Source: Panopea generosa
Lineage: Eukaryota > Mollusca > Bivalvia > Adapedonta > Hiatellidae
Direction: 5' to 3'
Assembly (NCBI GenBank): GCA_029582155.1
Contig: CM055902.1
Location: 11,194,541-11,258,540 of the forward strand
DNA length: 64,000 bases
Of the stretch, positions 12,656 to 25,100 are shown one piece after another. The notes under the pieces are model-generated. The model saw only the letters and a list, made by a program, of their open reading frames with translations. It ran no database searches and was not told where the DNA came from. The position numbers and the translations under genes were made by a program. How positions within the stretch are numbered: the stretch's first letter is position 1; each line of letters opens with the position of its first letter.

Positions 12656-15600
12656 TAATGACCTAGGCTGGAAGACGAGCAGCAATATTCGTGAAGGGTG
12701 ACAACAAGACAACAAGCAGTACAAGCCAGATGATACATAACCTAGACTGGAAGACGAGCAGCAATATTCGTGAAAGGTGATCACAAGACAACAAGCAGTA
12801 CCAGCCAGATGATACATGACCTAGGCTGGAAGACGAGCAGCGATATTCGCGAAGGATGACTGCAAGACAACAAGCAGTACCAGCCGGATGATACACGATC
12901 TAGGCTGGACGACGAGCATCGATATTCGTGATGTGTGACTGCAAGAAAACAAGCAGTACCAGCTAGATGATACATGACCTAGGCTGGAAGACGAGCAGCG
13001 ATATTCGCGAAGGATGAGCACAAAACAGCACGCAGTACCAGCCGGATAATACACGATCTAGGCTGGACGACGAGCATCGATATTCGTGATGTGTGACTGC
13101 AAGAAAACAAGTAGTACCAGCTAGATGATACATGACCTAGGCTGGAAGACGAGCAGCGATATTCGTGAAGGATGACCACAAGACAACAAGCAGTACCAGC
13201 CAGATGATACACGACGTAGGTTGGAAGACGAGCAGCGATATTCGTGAATGGTGACTACAAGACAACAAGCAGTACCAGCTAGATGATACACGACGTAGCC
13301 TGGAAGACGAGCAGAATATTCGTGAAGAGCGACCACAACACAACAAGCAGTACCAGCCAGATGATACATGACCTAGGCTGGAAGATGAGCAGCGATATTC
13401 GTGAAGGGTGACTACAAGACAACAAGCAGTACCAGCCAGATGATACACGACGTAGCCTGGAAGACGAGCAGAATATTCGTGAAGGGCCACCACAACACAA
13501 CAAGCAGTACCAGCCAGATGATACATGACCTAGGCTGGAAGACGAGCAGCGATATTCGTGAAGGGTGAATACAAGACAACAAGCAGTACCAGCCATATGA
13601 TACACGACGTAGCGTGGAAGACGAGCAGAATATTCGTGAAGGGCGACCACAACACAACAAGCAGTACCAGCCAGATGATACATGACCTAGGCTGGAAGAT
13701 GAGCAGCGATATTCGTGAAGGGTGACTACAACACAACAAGCAGTACCAGCCAGATGATACATGACCTAGGCTTGAAGACGAGCAGCGATATTCGTGAGGG
13801 TTGACTACAAGACAACAAGCTGTACCAGCCAGATGATACACGACGTAGCCTGGAAGACGAGCAGCGATATTCGTGAAGTATGACCACAAGACAACAAGCA
13901 GTACCAGCCAGATGATACACGACGTAGCCTAGAAAACGAGCAACGATATTTGTGAAGGATAACCACAAGACAACAAGCAGTACCAGCCAGATGATACATG
14001 ACCTAAGCTGGAAGACGAGCAGCGATATTCGTGAAGGATGACCACAAGACAACAAGCAGTATAAGCAAGATGATACATGACCTAGGCTGGAAGACGAGCA
14101 GCGATATTCGTGAAGGATGATCACAAAACAAGCAGTATCAGCCAGATGATACATGACCTAGGCTGGAAGACGAGCAGTGATATTCGTGAAGGATGACCAC
14201 AAGACAACAAGCAGTACCAACCAGATGATACACGACTTAGGCAGGAAGACGAGCAGTGATATTCGTGAAGGATGACCACAAGACAGCAAGTAGTACCAGC
14301 CAGATGATACACGACCTAGGCTGGAAGACGAGCAGCGATATTCGTGAAGGGTGACAACAAGACAACAAGCAGTACAAGTCAGATGATATATAACCTAGGC
14401 TGGAAGACGAGCAGCAATATTCGTGAAAGGTGATCACAACACAACAAGCAATACCAGCCAGATGATACATGACCTAGGCTGGAAGACGAGCAGCGATATT
14501 CGCGAAGGATGACTGCAAGACAACAAGCAGTACCAGCCGGATGATACACGATCTAGGCTGGACGACGAGCATCGATATTCGTGATGTGTGACTGCAAGAA
14601 AACAAGCAGTACCAGCTAGATGATACATGACCTAGGCTGGAAGACGAGCAGCGATATTCGCGAAGGATGAGCACAAGACAACACGCAGTACCAGCCAGAT
14701 GATACACGATCTAGGCTGGACGACGAGCATCGATATACGTGATGTGAGACTGCAAGAAAACAAGCAGTACCAGCTAGATGATACATGACCTAGGCTGGAA
14801 GACGAGCAGCGATATTCGTGAAAGGTAATCACAAGAAAACAAGCAGTACCAGCCAGATGATACACGACGTAGGTTGGAAGACGAGCAGCGATATTCGTGA
14901 ATGGTGACTACAAGACAACAAGCAGTACCAGCCAGATGATACACGACCTAGGCTGGAAGACGAGCAGCAATATATGTGAAAGGTAATCACAAGACAACAA
15001 GCAGTACCAGCCGGATGATACACGATCTAGGCTGGACGACGAGCATCGATATTCGTGATGTGTGACTGCAAGAAAACAAGCAGTACCAGCTAGATGATAC
15101 ATGACCTAGGCTGGAAGACGAGCAGCGATATTCGCGAAGGATGAGCACAAGACAACACGCAGTACCAGCCGGATGATACACGATCTAGGCTGGACGACGA
15201 GCATCGATATTCGTGATGTGTGACTGCAAGAAAACAAGCAGTACCAGCTAGATGATACATGACCTAGGCTGGAAGACAAGCAGCGATATTCGTGAAAGGT
15301 AATCACAAGAAAACAAGCAGTACCAGCCAGATGATACACGACGTAGGTTGGAAGACGAGTAGCGATATTCGTGAAGGATGACCACAAGACAACAAGCAGT
15401 ACCAGCCAGATGATACACGACATAGCCTGGAAGACGAGCAGAGATATTCGTGAAGGATGACCACAAGACAACAAGCAGTACCAGCCAGATGATACACGAC
15501 GTAGCCTAGAAAACGAGCAACGATATTTGTGAAGGATAACCACAAGACAACAAGCAGTACCAGCCAGATGATACATGACCTAAGCTGGAAGACGAGCAGC

Positions 15601-17697
15601 GATATTCGTGAAGGATGACCACAAGACAACAAGCAGTATAAGCCAGATGATACATGACCTAGGCTGGAAGACGAGCAGTGATATTCGTGAAGGATGATCA
15701 CAAAACAAGCAGTATCAGCCAGATGATACATGACCTAGGCTGGAAGACGAGCAGTGATATTCGTGAAGGATGACCACAAGACAACAAGCAGTACCAGCCA
15801 GATGATACACGACTTAGGCAGGAAGACGAGCAGTGATATTCGTGAAGGATGACCACAAGACAACAAGTAGTACCAGCCAGATGATACACGACCTAGGCTG
15901 GAAGACGAGCAGCGATATTCGTGAAGGGTGACAACAAGACAACAAGCAGTACAAGTCAGATGATATATAACCTAGGCTGGAAGACGAGCAGCAATATTCG
16001 TGAAAGGTGATCACAACACAGCAAGCAGTACCAGCCAGATGATACATGACCTAGGCTGGAAGATGAGCAGCGATATTCGTGAAGGGTGACTACAAGACAA
16101 CAAGCAGTACCAGCCGGATGATACACGATCTAGGCTGGACGACGAGCATCGATATTCGTGATGTGTGACTGCAAGAAAACAAGCAGTACCAGCTAGATGA
16201 TACATGACCTAGGCTGGAAGACGAGCAGCGATATTCGCGAAGGATGAGCACAAGACAACACGCAGTACCAGCCGGATGATACACGTTCTAGGCTGGACGA
16301 CGAGCATCGATATTCGTGATGTGTGACTGCAAGAAAACAAGCAGTACCAGCTAGATGATACATGACCTAGGCTGGAAGACGAGCAGCGATATTCGTGAAA
16401 GGTAATCACAAGAAAACAAGCAGTACCAGCCAGATGATACACGACGTAGGTTGGAAGACGAGCAGCGATATTCGTGAAGGGTGACTACAAGACAACAAGC
16501 AGTACCAGCCAGATGATACATGACCTAGGCTGGAAGACGAGCAGCAATATTCGTGAAAGGTAATCACAAGAAAACAAGCAGTACCAGCCAGATGATACAC
16601 GACGTAGGTTGGAAGACGAGCAGCTATATTCGTGAAAGATGACTACAAGACAACAAGCAGTACCAGCCAGATGATACACGACCTAGGCTGGAAGACGAGC
16701 AGCAATATTCGTGAAAGGTAATCACAAGACAACAAGCAGTACCAGCCAGATGATACACGACCTAGGCTGGAAGACAAGCAGCGATATTCGTGAAAGTGAT
16801 CACAAGACAACAAGCAGTACCAGCCAGATGATACACGACCTAGGCTGGAAAACGAGCAGCGATATTTGTGAAGGGTGACCACAACACAACAAGCAGTACC
16901 AGCCAGATGATACATGGTCTAGACTGGAAGACGAGCAGCAATATTCGTGATGGGTGACTACAAAACAACAAGCAGTACCAGCCAGACTATACATGACCTA
17001 GGCTGGAAGATGAGCAGCGATATTCATGAAGGGTGACTACAAAACAACAAGCAGTAGCAGTCAGATGATACACAACGTAGGCTGGAAGATGAGCAGCGAT
17101 ATTCGTGATGGGTGACTGAAAGACAACAAGCAGTACCAGCCAGATGATACATGACCTAGGCTGGAAGACGAGCAGCGATATTCGTGATGAGTGATTACAA
17201 GACAACAAGCAGTACCAGTCAGATGATACATGGCCTAGGCTGGAAGACGAGCAGCGATATTCGCGAAGGCTGACTGAAAGACAACAAGCACTACAAACCA
17301 GATGATACACGACCTAGGCTAGAAGACGGGCAGCGATATTCGCGAAGGTTGACTATAAAACAACAAGCAGTACAAGCCAGATGATACACGACCTAGGCTG
17401 GAAGACGAGCAGAGATACTCGCGAAGGTTGACTACAAGACAACAAGCAGTACCAGCCAGATGATACACGACCTTGGCTGGAAGACGAGCAGCGGTATTCG
17501 CGAAGGTTGACTACAAGACAACAAGCACTACAAACCAGATGATACCCGACCTAGGCTAGAAAACGGGCAGCGATATTCGCGAAGGTTAACTACAAGACAA
17601 CAAGCAGTACCAGCCAGATGATACACGACCTAGGCTGGAAGACGAGCAGCGATATTCGTGATGGGTGACTACAAGACAACAAGCACTACAAGCCAGA
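12656..17697. repeat. 79-bp satellite, main block (~64 copies) with higher-order repeats
   Basis: Same 79-bp unit and orientation as 6139-7357. Variant monomers recur in a fixed order 1577 bp apart: the odd 'gcctagaaaacgagcaacga' unit at ~13926 and ~15503, 'acgacttaggcaggaagacg' at ~14232 and ~15809, and the run around 14829 against 16406. About 1.1 kb (~13.9-15.0 kb) is therefore duplicated as ~15.5-16.6 kb. A shorter shift of 474 bp (six units) links ~14474-14830 with ~14987-15300. Many units contain the palindrome cctagg. Minus-strand ORFs here are by-products of the array. Confidence 0.95.
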
Positions 17698-18490
17698 TAT
17701 GGTTATCTGACTATTAATAGACACTTTGTTTCGCTGTTATAATCAAAAGCCTCATTTCATTTCTTTTTGTGTTATTAGTCTTTTTTCCGGTTTTTCTTTG
17801 TTTTTCATTCCTTCTGCTTATTTAAATAGTTTAACCTAAGAACGATTTTTATAATAATTTAGTCATATTGCCTTTGGTCAGTCGTACTTTATCATTTCAT
17901 CATGAAATTTGGAATTTATTACCCCTCCCCTCAACCTCCCAGACAATTCTCAATCTACCTTAGTCTACCCAAAATGTGGTATAACCAATCCACAAATATG
18001 ATAACCATACAAATTGTTTTATTTAATATCTCAATGTGGTTTTCTTTTTGTCCGTTTTTTAATTCACTGCTGAAAATGATAAATCGGTATGTACTAGATA
18101 CACGCTCCATTTTTATAGATTTATTTTCTTTATGACTGATTTAATGAACCTAAAAATTGCTTCTTTGTATATCAATTATATTATTTAGGGCATCTCTATA
18201 CTTGGTAATAACTGTTTGTGTGTAGCTCATTTTGTCTCATAGTTAGGCATTTATAATTTACTTTACCTTCTTTCATGTTTGTTATTTTTGACATCAAAAT
18301 AAACTTAAAGTTTGCAACCCTAGCTTTCATTAAATTGCTTTAATTAATGATTTATTTGAGCCTTTAATTTCTGTATCTTTATTATGCAAGTTGCGATAAT
18401 TTTGCGTCGTTGCTTTCAACACCCAATTAAGATTGTTAACCACCTGTCTGTATATCTTTAATTTAAATTTTACCTTATGCTGGCAAATTT
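17698..18490. other. AT-rich noncoding stretch
   Basis: Follows the end of the satellite. No gene or repeat recognised. Confidence 0.5.
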
Positions 18491-18557
18491 ACCTGTATTA
18501 AGCAACAACCTGTCTTAAAAGGCCATATACTGGCTACTTAAGACAGGCTTGACTGCA
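18491..18557 (+). mobile_element. Remnant of a pogo/Tigger-like element end
   Basis: Contains 'aacctgtcttaaaaggcca' and 'ggctacttaagacaggcttg' then 'actgca'. These match the terminal inverted repeat and subterminal 'ttaagcggcca' words of the better preserved element at 62608-63519. Only the terminus is visible. Confidence 0.65.
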
Positions 18558-19768
18558 TATAGACTAATGTAACCACCGGGCTGTCGTGGTGGTGTGTCTT
18601 ACGAGTGGTAATATGTTGACAAATCGATATCACAATGACACTAACGGAACACCGTACAATCAAACTCTTTATAAATAAATATCATTTGTTGAAAAAGGGT
18701 AAAGCTATGTCAGTATACATTTGGTATCTCAGTTTTCGACTGGAGGTTCAAATAACGGGAGAGGTTGCCAGAAATCATGACCCAACAAATTTGTTTATTG
18801 TTTAAAAACAAACCGAAATCCAATCCGTTTTTTGTATCAGTTGTTGAATCAATGTGAAGTCACGTATCTAAGTTTAGCTATGCATAAGCCAGGTCAATAT
18901 TTATGACTTCGTATTCAAACATGCTTATTCTCAAGGCAATATTATATTTTTTATCCAGGAATAACTATATTACATTTTATAAATAAGTATCGGCATTATA
19001 ATACTTTCGTGTCACTATTAATGCAAAAAAGCAGTAAATGTATTTTTATTTCATATACACTTGATACCGTACTGCACTTATGGGGAAATGTAGCCTAGTT
19101 TCACGTTTATTTGTAGTTTTACAAGGACGGAAAAAACTTGAACATTCCTAAGATAATTGTGAAAGCATGTAAAAACATATTTAAGTGTTATTTATATTCA
19201 AGGTATAATTTTAAGTATGCACTCAACTGTTTTGGAAATGTAGGTTTTGAAATTGTTTTATATTTAAACCATCCACCAACATGGAGAGTACTTTCCAATT
19301 ATTGATATTCGCCGGGGAAAAAACACTACGTTTTGAAAAGAGACATCTTAAAAGTCTAGTAGAACAGACCCAGCTCTCCTTATTGGGTCCGTTAAATAGC
19401 AAGTGTCCCACAGTTCATAGCTATTGGGTGCTTACTAAACAATGACGTCATTCAAACCTTCCCTAAGGCAACTGGCCAATCAAAGTGCTCAAATTAGTGA
19501 ACCCCATCATTACAAAGGGACAGAAAAAATAAAACACTGAGTTAACCATCTTCAAAAACAATTTATTACAAACTCTAGATGTAGAAGTAGGTAACTGATT
19601 CGCTTACCATATCGTTTGAAGAGGCAGTTATCAGTTTCAAGAGTACGATTTTTTGTCATATCAAGCCATTATACTTTCATCTCAGTACACGTGTACTGTA
19701 ATTTTATCTAATTCCATTGCGGATGGATGCACTTTCTTTAGAAGAATAAACTGTTATCTGTTGCCAAT
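18558..19768. other. Noncoding stretch
   Basis: No gene or repeat recognised; ends at the start of the 62-bp array. Confidence 0.5.
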
Positions 19769-20594
19769 ATGAATGGGCGTGTTTCATCTTTTGAAAGGAC
19801 TCACGGCAAACTAAGTTATATAGTGTCTTTATGAATGGGCGTGTTTCATATTTTAAAGGGAAACACGGCAAACTAAGTTATATAGTGTCTTTATGAATGG
19901 GCGTGTGTCATCTTTTAAAGGGACACGTGGCAAACTAAGTTATATAGTGTCTTTATGAATGGGCGTGTTTCATCTTTTAAAGGGACACACGGCAATCTAA
20001 GTTATATAGTGTCTTTATGAATGGGCGTGTTTCATATTTTAAAGGGAAACACGGCAAACTAAGTTATATAGTGTCTTTATGAATGGGCGTGTGTCATCTT
20101 TTAAAGGGACACACGGCAAACTAAGTTATATAGTGTCTTTATGAATGGGCGTGTTTCATCTTTTAAAGGGACACACGGCAATCTAAGTTATATAGTGTCT
20201 TTGTGAACGGGTGTTTCATCTTTTAAAGGGACACATGGCAAACTAAGTTATATAGTGTCTTTGTGAACGGGTGTTTCATCTTTTAAAGGGACACATGGCA
20301 AACTAAGTTATATAGTGTGTTTATGAATGGATGTGCTTTATATTTTAAAGGGACACATGGAAAACTCAGTGATATATTGCCTCTATAAATCGGTGTGCTT
20401 TATTTTTAACATGGACACACTGCAAATTAAGTTATATAGTTTCTTTGTGACCGGGTGTGCTTTATATTTTAAAGGGGGGACATTGCAAACTCAGTGATAT
20501 ATTGCCTCTATGAATGGGTGTGCTTTATTTTCAACATGGGCACACCGCAAATTAAGTTCTAGATATTGCCTCTTTGGATGGCGTGACTTTATAT
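19769..20594. repeat. 62-bp tandem array, left part
   Basis: About 13 copies of a ~62-bp unit ('tatgaatgggcgtgtttcat', 'cttttaaagggacacacgg', 'caaactaagttatatagtg'). The first eight or so are well conserved and copies from ~20320 on are diverged. The array is cut by the LINE at ~20594 and resumes after it at ~26169. Confidence 0.9.
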
Positions 20595-20824
20595 ACGCAT
20601 GCGCAAGATATATGGCGGTGAAAAATTTAGCTGAAGAAATTTAAAGTGAAAATGGATTTTAAACTGTATTTAAGTTGACTATATTAAGTAAAATGTATCT
20701 AAAATGTACATTAGTGTGTGTTATTATGATGGACTTAATTTTAAAGGATAGTTGTGAGTACTTCTTATTTAATTAACTGAAACTTTTCGTGGATTGACGG
20801 CTTTGTGTTGAATGTTGAGTAAAC
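20595..20824 (+). promoter_or_regulatory. LINE 5' UTR with possible internal promoter
   Basis: The element opens with 'acgcatgcgcaagatatatg' and then 'gcggtg'. The 'atatggcgg' core resembles a YY1 site (consensus AAnATGGCGG), which is the kind of site at the start of mammalian L1 that positions transcription. This is a resemblance only. Confidence 0.4.
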
Positions 20825-22135
20825 ATGGCGTCGAATTATATAAACAGTGACAATCGGTTCTCAGTATTTTGCGAAGACGTTGGGCGTGAACCAGGTCAGA
20901 ATGATGACACATACAGTTATACCGATATAGTAGGGAAAAGACGGCGTCGAAATACTAGCGGTAAATCATCGCCACACGCTGACACAGAAGTTGAGTGCAA
21001 GCTTGCTTTCATTGTTGATGAACTAAAATGCATTAAAAATAATCAAGCTAATACCCAGAACATTGTAACTGCAACATACGAGTTTATGAGAAACTCTTGC
21101 AAAACATTGGATCAAGTAGTAGAAGTCACCAACAAACATACACACTTATTGAAGACATTAGCCTACAAATCAATTGATCTTGAAGCTAGAAGCCGACGAA
21201 ATAATCTGATATTCTGGGGATTTCATGAAATACAATATGAAAACAGTGCTGACATTATAAAAGATTTTATTGAACATCGTCTGGGCATCGATTCTTACGA
21301 TATATACATTACACGTGCGCATCGGCTTGGAGCTCCACGTAATGGCACACTCAAACGACCTATCATTGTCAACTTCCGAGATTTTGGTGACGTTGAAATG
21401 ATAATCAGAAATGCGTACAAGCTTAGGGGTTCGCAATACTCGGTTGACAGAGATCTACCAAAGGAGATCACCGAAGCACGTAAAAAGTTATGGCCAAAAT
21501 TAAAATCTCTTAAAGAAACCAACCCTAGCACAAAGGTACAGATTGTATACCCTGCCAAGTTATTGTGTGGCCGAACAATTATAAAAGATGAGTTCCCGGA
21601 CTGGAATATGCATATTTCACAATCAAGGGTATGTGAATTTATGGATATACCGATACAAAACGAGCTAAAAACCAGTGATTGCGCAATAACGGAACAGTCA
21701 GTGATACAGCCAGTAAACACTGTACACAATGTCAGAGGTCAAGGGTCGAAGTTGCCAGCTACTGACACACACGTCAATATGGACATAGCGACTACGAGCG
21801 CACCTGCACCAATAACTCGACCATGTGAATCGAGTATGCCTATCAATATTACGGTGGCAAAAAAATGTACCAGTACAAAAAATTCGGAGAGCAGTGGCAG
21901 TACACCGGTACATAACAATAATCAAAACAAAACAGGTGGACATGTGTCGAGGCCAGTCAGCCGTAAAGTAGATGTCCGGCATAGAGCGCAGTCAGCCGCG
22001 GCAAAGTTTCGTGAACGAATCTCACATTCTCGGGACAGACGAACCAGCCTATTTGATAACAATAGACAGCCATCAGATTCTCTCAACCGAAATGGCGTAC
22101 CACAGCATGGTGATTCACGGGTATCACGTGACTAG
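20825..22135 (+). CDS. LINE ORF1 protein (L1 ORF1p-like RNA-binding protein), 436 aa
   Basis: Probable RNA-binding chaperone that packages the element's own RNA. The ATG at 20825 is the first in frame after the 5' UTR. Residues ~58-118 look amphipathic and may form a coiled coil. Residues ~118-205, starting DLEARSRRNNLIFWGF, match the opening of the RRM-like core of L1-type ORF1 proteins, followed by a region (~206-265: DRDLPKEITEARKKLWP) like the C-terminal domain of that family. The remaining ~170 residues are low-complexity and basic, with S/R-rich text near the end (HRAQSAAAKFRERISHSRDR). No CCHC knuckles seen. It ends in TAG at 22133-22135, in the same frame as ORF2 only 13 codons before the endonuclease starts. 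Family assignment is by motif recognition. Confidence 0.85.
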   Translation: MASNYINSDNRFSVFCEDVGREPGQNDDTYSYTDIVGKRRRRNTSGKSSPHADTEVECKLAFIVDELKCIKNNQANTQNIVTATYEFMRNSCKTLDQVVEVTNKHTHLLKTLAYKSIDLEARSRRNNLIFWGFHEIQYENSADIIKDFIEHRLGIDSYDIYITRAHRLGAPRNGTLKRPIIVNFRDFGDVEMIIRNAYKLRGSQYSVDRDLPKEITEARKKLWPKLKSLKETNPSTKVQIVYPAKLLCGRTIIKDEFPDWNMHISQSRVCEFMDIPIQNELKTSDCAITEQSVIQPVNTVHNVRGQGSKLPATDTHVNMDIATTSAPAPITRPCESSMPINITVAKKCTSTKNSESSGSTPVHNNNQNKTGGHVSRPVSRKVDVRHRAQSAAAKFRERISHSRDRRTSLFDNNRQPSDSLNRNGVPQHGDSRVSRD

Positions 22136-25100
22136 GACGTTCTGGAGGAGGTGAAACTTCGTGTTGCTTTATTAAATGTTCAAGGCTTAGTGTCAAAGAG
22201 AACAAATAAACTGAACTCTGAAGAAATTACTTCATTATTCAATAACAATGACATTGTACTATTTACTGAAACCTGGTCAAACGAGCTAATCGATTATCAG
22301 GTTAAAAATTTTGATTGCTTCCCTTTACATAGAAAAAAGAAAAATATCAATAGTAAACGTGACTCTGGTGGTATTATGATATATATTCGTAACAATTTTG
22401 TAACGGATGAGACTCTATTTTTTCAAAGTGAAGATGATATTTTATGGATTAAAATCAAAGGCGACACATTATGTTTGCAGTACGATGTATTTGTAGGTTT
22501 ATGCTACGTTTTGCCAGAGGGCAGTGGCAGACAAGCTTTTGTGGAAAATAGTGTTTTTGATAGATTATTATTTTCGATAATGGATATTCAAAATAAAACT
22601 AATGGCCAATGTCACATTCTTTTAAATGGTGATTTTAATAGTAGGTCATCCGACAATGCTGATTACGTTACGCATGATACCGTTACACATATAAATATTT
22701 TGCCTGATGACTATGTTGCTGATATGTTTTCTCCGAGATTCTCGCAGGATAAAGGGCATATAAATAACAATGGCAACTTGTTATTAGATTTATGTAAACA
22801 GACTGGGTTAAGAATTTTAAATGGTAGAGTGGGTTCTGATAAGGGGGTAGGGAAATACACGTTTGTGGGTAATAGAGGGAGTAGTTTGGTAGACTATGTA
22901 TTAGGATCGGAATCTATTTTTGACTACGTCTCTTACTTTAATGTTGATGAACCAAATATATTGTCAGATCATTGTACAATTAATTTTATATTAAAAAATA
23001 CAACTGACAACATAGCTATTAAAATAGATACTAATGATGAAAATATAGAGAACTGTAGGTATATCGATAGTAAATATGTATGGAATAATGATTTAACGGA
23101 ACGTTTTGTGAGTGCATTAAATTCAGAAAATATTAAAACGGAAATGAATGTTTTAAAAAGCGACATAGATGACATAGAATGTAATAGTGATATCGAAAAT
23201 ACGGTCCAACATTTATGCAATATACTTGATAACATTGCAGATCCATTATTTAAAAAGCAGGCAACACGCAAACAAAATACATATGGAAGTGATAATAAAG
23301 ATTGTAATCCATGGTTTAATGAAGAATGCGCAGAAAGAAGAAATTGTTTTACTGTAAAGCTGAATAAATATAGAGATAACAAAAATGATGAAAATAGAAA
23401 AGAGTTGGTTAAATCAAGATCAAATTACAAGGCTACTATAAGGAAACACAAATTTCAGTTTGACAATGACCAAACACGCAAATTAGAATATAATCGTTAT
23501 AAAAATGCTAAAGTCTATTGGAATATGCTGAAAAGTATCGCAGGTTTAAAAACGTCCACTGTAAACATATCAATGTTCGAAACATATTTCAACAGTATAA
23601 ATAATCCGAATGACCCATTTTTTCAGCCGGATGAAGACGTTGTATATTTTAATGAAATGTATATGGAAAATGAATTACAAATCATGTTTGATGAGCTTAA
23701 TTATGAGCTTACCGACGCCCATATCTACACTGCTATATGCCAATTAAAGAATGGAAAATCGGGTGGACCTGATAAATTATTAAATGAATTTTTTATACAT
23801 GGTAAACATACTCTGACTCCAATCTTAAAATTATTATTTAATAAAATATTTCAATCTGGACATTTCCCTGACACGTGGTCTGAGGGTTATATCATTCCGT
23901 TACATAAGAAAGGTAATCTTAACGATCCTGGAAACTATCGTGGCATTACTTTACTGAGTTCGTTAGGTAAGCTATTCACACGTGTGCTAAATAACAGATT
24001 AAATGACTGGGCTGAAGCTTATAATGTATACATTGAGGCTCAGGCTGGCTTTCGTAAACACATGAGTACGGTTGACAATATTTTTGTACTTCACGGAGTT
24101 ATAACTCATATGATTAACACTGGTAAACAATTGTATTGTGGGTTTGTTGACTTCACGAAAGCATTTGACTACATCGTGCGAGAAAATCTATGGTTTAAGC
24201 TTATCAAGTTAGGTGTTAGGGGCAAAATACTTGACATTATCAGATCAATGTATAACTCAATAAAATCAAGGATAAAATATAATAACTGTTTAAGTGATGA
24301 ATTTACATGTGCGTTAGGCGTTCGTCAAGGGGAGTGTTTATCGCCGTTTTTATTTTCAATGTTCTTAAATGATTTAGAAGAAGATTTTGTAAAGAATGGC
24401 TTTGAAGGAATTGATATTAGCACTATGAAAATGTTTATTTTATTGTATGCGGACGACATAGTGATATTTTCTGAAACGCCAAATGGATTACAAAAAGGTT
24501 TAGATATTTTAGCCAATTACTGCAAACGTTGGAAATTAAAAGTAAATACTACAAAAACAAAAATAATGGTTTTTAGGAAAGCAGGGTTACTACCTAGGAA
24601 TTTAACATTTTTGTACGAAGGAAATGAAATTGAAATAGTTAAATCGTTTTGTTATCTTGGGATTGTATTCACTCAAGGGGGGTCATTCAATGAAACACAA
24701 ATTACTTTGGCAGGCCAAGCGTTGAAAGCTATTTTTAAATTAAATAAATATATATATAGATTCACAAATATTTCGGTCAAACACAAACTTGATTTATTTG
24801 ATAAACTTGTAAGCCCGATACTTAATTATGGATCTGAAGTTTGGGGTTTTACTACGGCTTTAAATATCGAAAGAGTACATACAATGTTTTGTAAAAAAGT
24901 GCTAAATGTAAAAAGGAGTACACAAAATGATTTCATTTATGGAGAATTAGGAAGAACAAATCTTGTCACACAAAGGCATTATAACATTGTCAAATATTGG
25001 TTAAAAATAATTTGCTCTGGCGAAAATAAATTTGTAAAACTCGTATATAACATGATGAGAAGTGATGCTGATCTGCATCCAAATAAAAAGAACTGGGTAA

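Noticed and set aside
6164..17310. Dozens of minus-strand ORFs of 60-160 codons (MYHLAGTACCL... type)
   Set aside because: They start every 79 bases and rotate through all frames, as expected from a 79-bp repeat that is not a multiple of 3; none is conserved in one frame.
12656..17697. CENP-B box in the 79-bp satellite ('attcgtgaagggtgac')
   Set aside because: The invariant positions of the CENP-B box (TTCG-N4-A-N2-CGGG) are not met.
22969..23382. 137-codon minus-strand ORF inside LINE ORF2
   Set aside because: Shadow of the RT-encoding frame; no domain. The same applies to the other antisense ORFs at 21170-21982 and 24325-25538.
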